DNA from: Rhypophila decipiens
Lineage: Eukaryota > Ascomycota > Sordariomycetes > Sordariales > Naviculisporaceae
Assembly: GCA_033297075.1 (NCBI GenBank)
Contig: MU858128.1
Span: 1-64,000 of the forward strand
Length of the DNA: 64,000 nucleotides
Reading direction: 5' to 3'
The notes beneath the pieces were generated by a model. That model did not search any database. It saw nothing but the letters and a program-made list of their open reading frames with translations, and was not told the origin of the DNA. The position numbers were made by a program, and so were the translations under genes. Below, piece by piece: positions 45,841 through 57,829 of this stretch; the first letter of the stretch is position 1, and each line of letters starts with the position of its first letter.

Positions 45841-48800
45841 TTAGTAGATCCCCTGCGTTCTATATTGAAATGCATCATAACTGTTCGCAACAAACACCAC
45901 AGGTCAGTAACCGTTCATCAAAACCACAAGCAGATTAACAGCAACAGCAAGAAAAAAGGTACTCACACTCTAGTATAATAACTCCCCAGCGACTTGGCAA
46001 CAAGATCATTCTCGACAAACTGCTCCGCATCATCGGCGCTGAGATGAAGCTGGAATCGCTGTCTCAGCGCAGCAGTAACCTGGTTCACACCAGCCCCGTA
46101 GCAAGGCATTTTAGAGTCTCGGCCCATCATACTAACCAAGTCGATGATATTATCGGCAGATCTTCTCAGTGCTATTCCACCAGCGTCAGTAACCCCCCCA
46201 ATGTCAAACTCAAAGAAGAAAAGAAAAAAAACTCACCCTGAAAAGCCTGCTTACAAAGCCTCTTGAAATCCTCAAACTCTTCACTCCCAACCCCCCCAAG
46301 AACCTCGACATATTCATACGTCAATTTAAACGGCGCAGCCTCAACGCCGACCCCACCAGGCGAGTTACTCAGCATGAACCCGAAATCAATATGAATGATA
46401 TGTCCCTCGTTATCAATCAGCACATTCCCGTTATGCCGATCTTTAAGCTGGAGCACATAAGAAATCATGCTATACGCCGCCAGCGACCTTTTAAACGCGT
46501 CCACACCGAGTTTATATGCCTCGCTCTCGGGGGACCCAAATACCTTGACGAAATGATCTTTCAACGTGGCGAGTCTCCGTCTTGGGTTGGTGCCGCTCTC
46601 GATGCTAGACAGTGTGAGGCTGCGCTTGATCGAATGCAGGGACACGCCATTGGCGATGGTCTCGATCAAGCCTGACGATTCACCTGTCACCAAGATCCTC
46701 ATCAGCTTGACCCATACCGGAATCCCGGCATCTACCCAGATCTTGTGACACACGCGGATCAATTGACACGCGAAAGCTTCCTGTCGAAGATCCGCGCCCG
46801 TCTTGACGATGACTGACACGAGGTCCCAGTTCTTCATCCAACCGTAGGGGGACGATTTCCGTATGCGCTCTTTCTTACTCTCCCATGCCTCGCCGAATAC
46901 CGCCGCCGAGGGATCGTCACGGTCACCTTTGCGCTGGAGACCGCCTGTCTTGATGTCGTTTTCCATCCTGGCCAAACCGGCGCCCGTGCCCAGCCCTGGC
47001 TCAAGAGTTGACTCGTTTTCAATTTCCGTCGGATCCGTACCGTTAGCAGCGGACGCAGCTTGCTGCTTGGCAATGATAGTATCGAATGTAGGACCTTGCC
47101 CGTCATCGAGCTCGAAACTCTGTTCTTCTAGGCTCTGCATGCTGGCGATGATTTTGGCCCGAATGGCAGCCACTTCTTGACGAGGTCGCTTGCCGCTCGT
47201 AGCCTCGAGCTGCGCCAGCATCTGAGACGCTGTTCGCATATGTGTCGCCAGTGCAGAAAAGTCAGGCTGGTCAACTGAATTGGCAGTACGAGGATTGGGA
47301 AGAGTCATCTTTCTCATGGGCGGGCTCGACGACCTCGAGGTGGAAGTAGCTGAGCTCCGCGGGGTTGTCAAGTCAGAGGTATTTGACATGGTGGGCGTAG
47401 TGCTCGAATGTCGTAGGGGATGGACGGAATGGCTGGATTTCGTAGCAGCAGACGACGAAGTCTCCTCCCTAAACGACGGCAACATCGGCGAGCTACCGAG
47501 GTCACCAGAGGTAGGCTCAAACACACTATCCAAAACCGGCGGCTCAGGCGCGGTACGAGTAACTGTAGGTATCCGCGGGGCTTCAGAAAGATCAAATAGC
47601 CGTTTTCTGCTCCCCTGCTCTGCTAGTAGGTTCGTAATCAGTCTCTGGTTGTCCTGGGAATCAGGATCAAAGGTGAAGTCATCCCGTAGAATCTCCACCA
47701 TTAGTAAGTAAGGTACTTTCTCAGCACTATTCAAAACAGTAGCCTCGGCGGGGTTTAACCGCACTATCCTGTGATGCCGGCTCTGAGACGGAGAGCCATT
47801 GACGAGCGTTGGTGGGCATATGACAGGAATGTCCACCTCTGCTGGCAAGTCCTGGGCAATCAGTGCCAACTCGGCCCGAAGAGCACTCAGACGAGCAGGC
47901 TTGGGCACAATGACTAGCCGGTTCGATATATCCTCCAATGCAGTTAAAAATGCCGTTTGCGAGCGGAAATAGTGCTGGCGGAGCAGCCGGACCTTTTGTG
48001 TCCGCGTCATTTCGGCCTGTGATATGAGTGTCTTGACATTGTGCGAGTGTCTTCTGCTCAAGGTCTCGGCAGGGCGTATTCCAGCCGAGGCCGGAGTTGC
48101 CGGCCTGGGAGGCAGACCTGGCGATCGAGCATCTGGCAATGGTAATGATGTCGTACTCAGTCGCGCGTCCAAGTTTATATTTTCGAGATGTGGCACCTTC
48201 TTGGGCTCGGGGTGCGCTCGGACAACAGTCCCCGAAGACGTCGGTCTGGACGCTGTAGATCGTGCAAGCTTCGCCGAGGGCGATTTATTCGGACTACCTT
48301 GGCCAGGCGCTTCTGGCGCACTCGTGACACGGCTCCCCTCCTTCGGTCGTCTCGTTCTCGTACTCCCCGAATGGACCGTGTGCGCCCTAGCGGGGACATT
48401 TTTAACGGGTGCTGGTTCCGAGATGGTGTCCTCCACCGGGCGCGGCTTTCTAGCTTGAGCAACGGCAAGAGGGCCGGCCCATTGGGGAAGCAGTGGACAT
48501 GCCACGCTAGCTAGAACGAAGCTTGCCAGGACCGTGACAGGGAGCACATTTTCTGTTATTTTCTCCTGTCTGGCAGTGTCTGCATGGCCAAAGACGACAT
48601 GCTGGACTTTATTATAGACTCGTCGGCAGGTCTTGAACGCTTCGGTCTGAGGGTTCGCGGCTAGGTCGTGCAGATAGGTCTGGAAGAGCCAGAAGGTCTG
48701 TAGAGGGGACGTCTTGTCAGTTCACCGAGTCGCCCGGAAGACGTCAGAGGCCAAAGAATTTGCGCACCAGCAGGGCGGCCGTCACCGACTCCTCGCAAAG

Positions 48801-49114
48801 GTCGAGGAGGAACTCCTCGAGAGCCATAGACTCATTGTCGACGCTAATGACAAGGTGGCATAGCTGTGGGAGGAAGAACTCGATGTCCTCATATGGGAAC
48901 TGGCGGAGCTTGCTGCATAACACATAGTGAATTCCGATGTGGTCTGCGTAACGACTGTGATTTTCTCTCCAGCATCAGCGACCCTGCTTCGTCGTCGAGG
49001 AAGGAATTTTTTGTTTCATGGGATTGAAACTTACGAGAGATAGGAGACGGATAAAAAGGGGTCTTGGTTGAAGACGTCGCTCTCAAGGAACCGCTTCAGC
49101 AGGTCCCACGACAT
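45841..49114 (-). CDS. PIK1: Phosphatidylinositol 4-kinase PIK1 (type III beta)
   Basis: Exons in reading order: 49114-49035, 48954-48768, 48697-46237, 46171-45967 and 45880-45841, giving 990 residues. It makes PI4P at the Golgi (and nucleus in yeast), needed for secretion. The N-terminus MSWDLLKRFLESDVFNQDPF starts the lipid-kinase-unique helical region (RYADHIGIHYVL, FLLDLCEESVTAALL). A long Ser/Pro-rich middle follows. The kinase domain includes ESKKERIRKSSPYG, the catalytic loop DRHNGN near residue 841 and the DFG in HIIHIDFGFMLSNSPGG. The last exon has only 40 nt but restores VYDAFQYRTQGIY, matching the yeast C-terminus, which strongly supports the join. The ATG at 49114 is chosen because the frame upstream extends only to TTG. 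One donor (GTGCGC at 48767) is unusual. Confidence 0.95.
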
Positions 49115-50231
49115 TGGGTCACGGCGCAACTCGCGGGACGGCGCGGATAGGGCGGGTTCGAGGATATAATTCAAGACGGAGGCGAGGACGGGGCGACTGG
49201 GAGCGCGAGTGGGCAAGTGCAGGCACAGGTTTCCTAGTTTCCTAGTTTCCTACGGGAAGCAGTCGCAAGTCGTGGTCGCAGTCGTAGCAGGCGTAGTAGG
49301 CAGCGGCGTGGGCATGGACACTGGAAACTGACAGCATCCACATGGCCCCAGGGCTAGGTGTTGTTCATCGACGAACGTGTTCACTACCGAGAGACACTAC
49401 GTTACGGAGTACGGGGTCAAGGGACTGTGGTTTCGACTTCGAACTCGAATTGGCTGCACAGCTCGCGGCAAAGCTTGAGCATAGTTGGCGGACCTGAAGT
49501 CAATTCCGAATTTGGATACTTTTTCCTCTCGTTCTTCTGATTATGGATAGCGCTCACAGCTGTTTGGAAGAGGCTGCATGTGAGGGGACGAGGGTGAGAG
49601 GGTCAACCTGGCTCGATTGGATGGAATGGAGGCCGTTCCGGTGCCAGGCGGTTTTACAGTGTTGATGTGTCCGCTGGCAGGGCCTGTTTTCAGGGGGATT
49701 TTCCAGCTGGCCAGGGCCCCGACGGTTGTTTATGCGTGCAACTGCCCCCATAAAAGATGCCCCACCTGCCGAATCTCCGGTTTGGCGACTGAAAAAAATA
49801 AAAAGGAGGAAGAACCCCAGTCGGTTAGATCAACCCCACATGCACCATTCCGCCATGACAGCCTGGCCAGGAGTCAGGATTGCGAGATAATGCTGTGAAT
49901 AACCGGACCGGGTAGTACACGACAGATATTAACCAAGGCAGACATGATGAGCTTCAACATGTTAGTACGGGTTAGGCCCACGGGAGTAAAGTTGGTGACT
50001 TCAATGGTGGATATGATCAGGGCCATATCATGTGCCATAATTATCCATCTGGAATCACATCAAATAAAATGTGAGATTATTAGTATTACGTAGCCTTGTA
50101 TAGGGGTATATAGTCATTGTTGTTCAGTCTCAAGTCTCGACTACCAGACCGACCTTTTCCTCTGCTTTCTTCTCCTCTTTTTCGGTTTCGTCCGCTGGTA
50201 ACAATCAACATTGTCAGCCCATGTCTTGAGA
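49115..50231. other. Intergenic region, PIK1 promoter and permease 3' end
   Basis: A TTACGGAGTA dispersed fungal word lies near 49402. The stretch 50130-50194 may be a last coding exon of the permease if the alternative splicing described there is used. No other gene is seen. Confidence 0.5.
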
Positions 50232-52379
50232 TCAAACAGTTGAAGGGATCAAAAAACTCACCTTGTACTTGACACGCTCACTTCCGTCCGGCATCTGCAC
50301 AATCTCGTGCTGGATCTGGAACCCCAGGGCCGGCAACACCTTGGCCCATATGAGCCAATACCCAGCCCCAATGGCCAACATGCTTGTCCCAAGCGTCGGG
50401 ACCACATAAAAGGGGACGTCGCTTCCCAACAGATTATTCGGTACGAATGGGGCCGATAGAGAGAACAGTAACCCGATAATCCAAAACAAGGTCAGCAACG
50501 GCGAGCTGCGGAACGTGGTCCGCTGGTCGGCCCATCTCTCGGACGACTTAAAGTTGAGGTACAGCAGGCCCATGGCGAGGAACAGCTTGATCCAGTTGCC
50601 GCTGTAGATGAAGATGTTGGTCACAAAGGTGTACACCTCGTCCACCTGAGAGCCGAGGATGAAGGCGACTGTGATGAGCCAGTGGAGGAAGATGGCGCCC
50701 GTGGGCGCGTTGATGGGCCAATCGCTCGCCCAGAATCGCGAAAAGGGGAGGATCCCTTCTTTGGCCAGCTCCTGCTTCACACGCGGCATGGCGAAGGATT
50801 GGGCAAAGACGTTGCCCAGCGACGATAGGGCGATGAAGACGGGCATCGCCCGGGTTGCGAAGGCATTCTCGCCCCAGACCTTGCGAAAGAAGTCAGCCCC
50901 AACAAGGACGCCCGCTTTCGAGATGTCCTTCTTGGACATGGCCGCGAAGAACGAGATGTTGGCCAGCACATAGAGCAGCGTGACGGCAGAAATGGCGATC
51001 GGCGCGGCCCTTCGCAAGGTCCGTGGTGCATCACGCACTTCGGTCAAGACGTAATTGGCGTTTTCCCACCCGCTGTAGGAATACAGCACCTGGAGCAAAG
51101 CGAGGGCGTACCCTGCAGTCGTCCGCTGCGTGTCGAGCTCGGCATTCGTTTCGTCGGTCGGCCCGTTGAAGCTGGAAAAGTTCCCCGGCGACTCTCCCAC
51201 CATCCGTCCAGACAGCGCCGCCCAGCCCGTGCAGACAACCAGCGTGAGGAGAATGAGCTTGAAGGCTCCGAGGCCATTGCTGAGCCATATTCCCAGTTTT
51301 GGGATGAAGGCATGGATCAAGCAGACCACAGTGATGGCAGCGACTGAGATCACTCTGGGTATCCAGCTGCTTGAAGGGACTTGCCCGTCTGACGAGGCGG
51401 CTCTGAGGAGGTAGAGACTGAAGCTGATGGATCCTCCTGTCGATACGGCGAAAAGGACGAACTGGACTGCAAAGATGCATGTTGCCAGGTAAATCGGCTT
51501 TCGATAGACTCGCTCGAGCTGTCATGTCGGTTAGCAACTGTGTGCTTAGATAAACTGTGATGACTTACATAGACCTTTTCACCACCGGATCTAGGGAGTG
51601 CGGTACCAAATTCCAGATACACAAAGAGACTGGCGAGAGATGATCAGTCAGTACGATATGACAGAGCCTAAAACTGACTGAATCGAAGGTCCTTACCCAC
51701 TATATGTTGACACAATGTTAGCGATCGATAGACCACAATATAAAAACAAAAGAACGCAGAGATAAACTCACGCAAAGGTCATAACACCACCCAAAACCCA
51801 GAACAACAAGGTCGCGCCGACACTATTCGTGTACAAGATGATGGACGACGGCGTCGAAAAGATACCCGTCCCTACCACCCGGTTGATGATGAGGAACGCA
51901 GTGGACCATGTTCCCAGCTTACGATCTATGTCATAGCATCATGTGTTAGTCAATCCGAAGTCCCGGGTATCCCAAGCAGGGTCTGACCCAGTCCCAGTCG
52001 AGAAGGTGGTCGTGTCGTGAGATGTCAAAGGGCAAATTCCACCCCACACAAAATGCAACTTCCCCAGTCCAGTGGACGTGAGTGCTTGGTACCAGAAAAC
52101 CCGGGGAACAAAAACCCAGGCACGTGGATAATTATATATGTATAAATATATACCCATTGATACGCGCAAAAAGAGAGAAAACAAATGATAAGTGAGAAAG
52201 AGATTTAAAAACTCACCCTCAGGAAACACGAAATCATGATAATCCGTCAGCGAAGAGTCGTCGGTAGCATTGGTTTGAAATCCCGTGTATCCAGTGTGGT
52301 AAGTCGTCTCCTCGCCCGTGACAATGGCCTCGGGATCCTTTGTCCGCACAGGCTGCTCAAAGATCTCGGGTTCCTGCAT
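50232..52379 (-). CDS. High-affinity methionine permease-like transporter (MUP1/LAT type)
   Basis: Exons in reading order: 52379-52217, 51925-51772, microexon 51699-51697, 51629-51569 and 51518-50232, giving 555 residues. It is an APC-superfamily amino-acid transporter with about 12 membrane spans in the plasma membrane. Seen: RKLGTWSTAFLIINRVVGTG at the first span, IFSTPSSI, VYLEFGTALPRSGGEKVY, SYSGWENANYVLTEVRD and PINAPTGAIFLHW, as in fungal MUP1/LAT-type proteins. The 3-nt exon TGG supplies the second Gly of the conserved AGLxVYLE. Intron 1 is long (291 nt). The C-terminus is unsure: reading through stops at 50232 (SFLIPSTV). Splicing GTGAGT at 50261 to the AG before 50194 gives a basic tail ending at 50141. 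Splicing GTTTTT at 50257 gives an acidic tail ending at 50130. Substrate is inferred from resemblance only. Confidence 0.85.
51697..51699 (-). other. Predicted 3-nt microexon (TGG) of the permease gene
   Basis: Read on the minus strand, the intron GTGAGT...GCTAAC...CATATAG (51771-51700, 72 nt) is followed by TGG and at once by a second intron GTAAGG...ACTGAC...CGCCAG (51696-51630, 67 nt). Joining GC, TGG and T gives Ala-Gly, restoring AGLFVYLEFG. Skipping it keeps the frame but deletes the conserved Gly. Confidence 0.7.
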
Positions 52380-55290
52380 CGCTCTTTCCTTTCCCCTTTT
52401 CCTTATCCTCGTCCCTTGTTATCCAGCCAGCCAGTCAATCAATCGCTCTGTTCGTCGGGTGGTCGTGATTATCCCCCCCTAAAGGAGGACAATAAACAAG
52501 GGGCTGTTCTCGTCGTCGATGGTTGATATCAAGCCAAAGTCAGAAAAAGAACAGCGACGCTTATAAAGAGTAGGAAATAAGATGAGATGAGATGTCTGAA
52601 ACTGAAGTTGAAGAGAAGAAAAAGACAAAAACTCGATTGAAGAGTCGCACCGCAACAGTAAAGCAATAATTCGACCAAGCAGCGAGGCTCAGCCCCAGCT
52701 AAAGTAGCTAGGCAGGCGGGAAGGGGAAGGGGGGGGGGCCTGTGGTGTGTCAAGGGGACGAAACCGACCGGGGGGGATTTCTGTATCTTTCGCTTGCAGG
52801 ACGCTTGTTTTTTCTAAGTTAATTTCCAGTACCACCATAAACTGCTACACCATCCCCGGTTCGTCCAATCCATAGATTTAGTCTAGCCTTGTTGGGGTTT
52901 GACACTTTCTTCTGGCAGTTTGGGCTTGTGCCACACTTGAGCTTCGTCAACTTGTCGCAGAATGACAAGAAACAAAACTTACAAGTTTAGTTGGTGGGAA
53001 ACGGGGTTATCACATGTACTGTGGACGGCTGAATGGTCTAGGTAAAACATACAAGATATTCCATATAAAGGGGGTCGTGGGAGAGCGTGTAGATGGGCAA
53101 AATGTCTAGACTGGTTGATGAGGAGAAGAGGGGCCCCCTTCTGAGGTTACTATCACCACCCTTCAGAGCCTCGTCAAGTCCCTGACAGAAACGCCGCTCT
53201 TCAAGCCATTCAACTACAAATTTCCCCGGATAATCTAACCGTGATGCAAGCGAGTGAGAGACTCCATTTTCTTTCTCCTATAAAAGTCCAGAAATTTGCT
53301 GGTCAAGTTGTCGGTCCGCCTACCTATTCTGCCTACCCGCAAGCCGATCTATTTGCTCGAGTTGCAGTGACGGATATCCGAACTGTATGGAAGCTCGCCA
53401 GTCCAGACTCGGTCTCGGTCAGTGAATGAGGCACCTCAGTCTCCCTCTCATGATGAAATCACACAGCAAAACATGAGGCAAAAGGTTGAAAATAACCAAC
53501 TACTGCAAAACTAATGTACGTGGGATCATTCGAGGCAGAATCGGTTCAAACCGCCTCCATTCAGCTCGGTGGACTGTGGCGTTCCAAGACACAACTTTCC
53601 ACATCCATTTTCCAACTTGATATCATTCAGCGCCAGCGGCACTCACACAAAACGCCTGTTGGTCACAGTATCGCCGACAGGTCAGCCCAAGGCACAGTCG
53701 CCGCCGTTGTTCTTCCACCTACAGCAGCTCTAGCCTGCTGAAACATTGAGAAGCAATCTCCACCTTCAACTTTGTGGGCGACCTCGTAGCCTGATCACAT
53801 CAAATCCTCGTTTCTTCTTCCGGCGGCCTGGCCTTTGTTGAGGCAAACAGGCGAGATATTAAATTCTTAACCACATAGAGCCTCCGACTCTTCATATCTC
53901 GTTCTCACCACTCGACGTAACCCGTTAATACCTTTGTAAAATCACCGTGAAGGCGTGAACTGTAAAAGATTCAATGTTGCGCCATGCTCAGCCCCTTGGC
54001 GGCCAAAACGATCGGGTCATTAGCTGGCCCGTCCGCTATTCCAAGACTCGAAGCTGAATCAAAAATCCATTTACAACTAAAACAAATGTTCAGTTGTACA
54101 GTAGCACAAAGCAGAGACGGTGATAACGATATCCGTCAGCACCTAGATTAAAGGATACGGATACAGAATTACGGTATCGGGCATGCAGCAAGCCAAGTCG
54201 GAAGCAAGGCACAGGACACTGTCAGAACCAGGAATCCACTAAACCCCACGAAGAAAACGCCTTGGCAGGTCCCCGAGTACAGACCTATAGTTGAACAATG
54301 TCCATCAAACAATGCCCATTGTCCTTTTGACCATCTTCCATCTTGCTGGGCGGCATCGTCTCTGAACAATGGAAGAGATGCTAATGGCTGGTCGCGTGGC
54401 TAGCTTCCCCTTTTTTTTCCATCCCATTGCCCCTCATGTTCGACCTTATGTTCAAGGAAATGGGATGAACTTACATAATAATTTCATCTCTAGGCTATCC
54501 AAGCATTTAACTAGCCTGCTAGCGTACATCCCGGTACATGAGATGAAAATTCATTAACCAAATCTAGTAAAAACAAGAGTAAACGGTACGGGGTACGCTA
54601 TAAAAGTCTCTTAAAACTGCCCAGGGGTTGTCCAACTCTAACGTTCAGAGCCTCATCGGTTAGGTTACGGATATTTACCGCTGTAATTCTACCGCGTATC
54701 CGTACCGTTACAAGCTCACATCACATGTGAATATCTTAAGTTCACCAGGCCGACAAGCTCCCCTCAAACCCCCCCCCCCACTTCACAAGTTCAGGAACCG
54801 GCTATTTGCGCCATCGCCATTCCATCAATTATCGAATTCCGTATTCGTATTTCTTGTCGTTCCAGGTCCAGTAAGCAGAACAAATCCCATGCAGCCTGTT
54901 CAATCCACATCTCAACCATGCTTATCGTATTGCGGGAGAATCAAGAAGAACACTCCATGTGTGATAAAGAACGATAACAGGAGAATTGTCCATGTATTTG
55001 TATCTGAGTATATCCAATACCATAAAAAGCATACCTTAACCCAAGTCAGTATACGGACGTACGTATCGCGCCATATTTTCGCCAGTGGTAATATCCAAAA
55101 ACAACCCAGAACAAGGTAGATACCCAAAGCGATCCAAATCCGAAAAGCCAAACCTAAATACCCCGAGAAAGAAATATAAAAGAAATCGGTATCACTTGTG
55201 CGCTCGCTTGCTTGCTCCGACATAAGTCCAGAAATAAAAAGAAACTCCCCCCAAAAAAAGACAACCGAAAAGTTAAAGAGGAGGTAAAAG
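52380..55290. other. Intergenic region, permease promoter
   Basis: About 2.9 kb without a supported gene. A poly-G/poly-C tract occurs near 52728-52738. A 103-codon hydrophobic minus-strand frame (55223-54912) lies just past the stop of the next gene on that strand and probably sits in its 3' UTR. No RNA gene is recognised. Confidence 0.5.
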
Positions 55291-57829
55291 TCACCAAAGC
55301 TCTCGCGCTTTCTTCCCAGAAAATACAGCCGTCTCCATCTCCTCCTGAATCTGGTGGAGCCTCTTCCTCTGAGCTCGGCGTTCTCTCATGACCTCATCCC
55401 ATTTCCTCATAAAGTTGTCTTGACCTGGTTGAACCAATAAGTTAGAGTTTGACCAGCATGGCATATCAGAAAGCGTCAACTTACTCGGAGAGTTCTCAAA
55501 GTCAATCTCAAACGTCTTGTATAGCTCATATCTCGATTCGACATCGATATTGGGAGCCTGGCCATGGATGTCCAAGCCCGCCATTTCGAACGGCTGTTTC
55601 GGCTCGATATGGGCTGTTTTATGAACCGAAAAGTTAGCGACACACATCCAGGACCTTTGTAATGGAAATCAAAACTCACCCTTAATCCCGGGCCACCGAC
55701 TGCCCTTCTTCCCCAGTCCGCTTGCCTTCCTCGGCTTCAGTTTGACCATGGTCGGCCCGTCAGTGTTGGCCTCGTAGTCATCCGTGATAAAAACGTTGAT
55801 AAACTCTCCCAAGCGTCCCAGATAGATCACGAGCCGTGAGCTACTGGCGACTAATCTCTCCCTCAGGGGCCCACTCAGTGCTGTCCCCGCCGTCTTGAAC
55901 GACACGGCATCACTCTGTCTGTCCTTCCTTAACTCTGCCTCGTGCCACACTTGCAGTCGAACGCTACTATACGTCTCATAACTGCGCGAGTGGGCCTTGC
56001 ACAGTCGGACAAGCTTCACAGAGGCAATATCAAGGACAACCTTCTCCGCAGTTAGTTTGGCCTGGAAATCACACAGCTCTTTGAGACGGTTGAACTGGTA
56101 GATGCCCGAGGGCCTGCCAGTGGTTCCTTGAGTCGTTAAACCCATCGTGGGCGATTGTGCTGATTTTGACATCTCGGTTTTGTCACGAATGAAAACGACG
56201 TTTGGAAAGCGTGGATCGTAGGCATAGACTGGAACCAACTGCGCGTCCGCTGCTCTCATCCAGTATGTCTCAGAATCGTTGCCAACTTTGCAGTGAAAGC
56301 GCAAGTCGTTGGTTATGTTGTTGCGAAAGACCTTCAGCTGCCCATCCAAGAAAACGGGAGAATAAAGCGCATTCGAAGACTTGACTGGGCTTTTTTTGGT
56401 GAGAGCGGCATGTTAGAACTAGTTTCAATGCATTAATCGTAGTGGTCATTACTTACCCATCATAGAGCAGATCTTCCCCAGGCATTATATTATCCCGCCC
56501 CGTGCTTCTGCTGTCCATTGTGGACGACGACGAAGGGTGGCGCTCTGGCTGGGGCTCTGGATCGATGACAACGACAGGCGTTTGGGTGTCGAATCCCTGC
56601 GATGCGTAATCGTAGCTGCCTCCGGCGTTGGAATAGCTCGGATGCCTGGACTGCTGGTAGCTGAGGCTCACAGACGCTGCCCGTCCGGATACTGCAGTCG
56701 GCGGTGGTTGAGGATAGTCTCTTGCGCTGGCACCTGAGTTTCCGCCGGTCATCAAAAACTGAGCATCCGATGTCTCTCTCTGGGGCGAGACAGGCGATGC
56801 GCTCCACGACGCATAATACTGTTCCGACGTGACCGTCATAGAGGCCATGGGAGTTGAATGCTCCATTAAAGACTCGTACTGCGGTCTGGAAGGCGTTGCT
56901 GCTGCTTGTCGCGCCGTCTCCTGTGCTTGATATGCCTGCGCCATATAGTTGGGATAGTTGAAGCTGTGAATTTGTGTCACATGCGTTGTATTTGGAGGAT
57001 GGTCCGAGTACGACTGTCGTCCGGTTGGAGTGGTATCGTGATACGAGTGTTGTAAGGAAGGCGTGCTCGGCGAAGAATGGCTACCGGGACTTTGTTCATT
57101 CTTTGGTCCAACATATGGGCCATCGATTAAAGCCTCAGCGGCTTGAACGCCGCCGTCAGAATGATCAAACAGCGGGGCTGCGCCGAAGCGAGGGGTTTGT
57201 TGGAGATCCAAATTAGCCATCATGGCCGTAACTTCATATGTCTGTAGTTTGGGTTCGCTCGCCGAGTGCTGGCCGCCTGGGTTCGGACTTCGGCCTCCGC
57301 CAGGGGAGTACGGATTCGAGCTGGCATTAGATACGGGCCGTCTGCGGATTGTTGGTGAATGATTCCTCCTCAAGGCCTCAAGATCCTGGGCTGGGCCGGA
57401 AACAGTGGGCGGAGGAGGTGGTGAGAACTGTGGCGGCTGAGGGTAATGATATTGATAATGCGATTGCTGTGGAGTAAATGGTTGTACAGTCGGGAGCTGG
57501 GGTTGCGGTTGCGGTTGCTGTTGCGGTTGCGGTTGCGGTTGCGGTTGCGGTCGTACTTGGGGCTGCTGGTGTTCCTCTTGGGGTGGATAAGCATTCGGGC
57601 TCGATCGATTGGGCCGGGTATTCTGGGGCTCGGGTATGCTCTCAAACAGAAATCGTCGGCCGTTGGGCATAACAAAGATACTCCTATCGGCAAGTTGGGC
57701 GGTGGCCTCGACAGTCGCCAGATCGAAGTGATTACTGTCGAAGAGGGAGGAGAAAGGGACTGAGGTAGCCTCGTCCAGCGGGGGGAGGCTGTGTCCCGGA
57801 GGCGGGCGAGAACTAGAGGCAGGCATCAT
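55291..57829 (-). CDS. Unrecognised fungal protein with Pro/Gln-rich N-terminal half
   Basis: Exons in reading order: 57829-56457, 56389-55680, 55613-55485 and 55424-55291, giving 781 residues. I do not recognise the family. The N-terminal ~455 residues are low-complexity, with a (Pro-Gln)n run near residue 100 and many Ser, Tyr and Gln. The C-terminal ~320 residues look folded: LLYDGPVKSSNALYSPVF, then LRFHCKVGNDSETYWM, DPRFPNVVFIRDKTEM, FNRLKELCDFQAKLTAEKVV and LVIYLGRLGEFINVFIT. It ends in a charged helix (FMRKWDEVMRERRAQRKRL). All three introns (67, 66 and 60 nt) join in phase. There are two adjacent ATGs at the start; the first is used. No signal peptide or membrane span is seen. A nuclear or cytoplasmic regulatory role is possible but unsupported. 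Confidence 0.8.
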
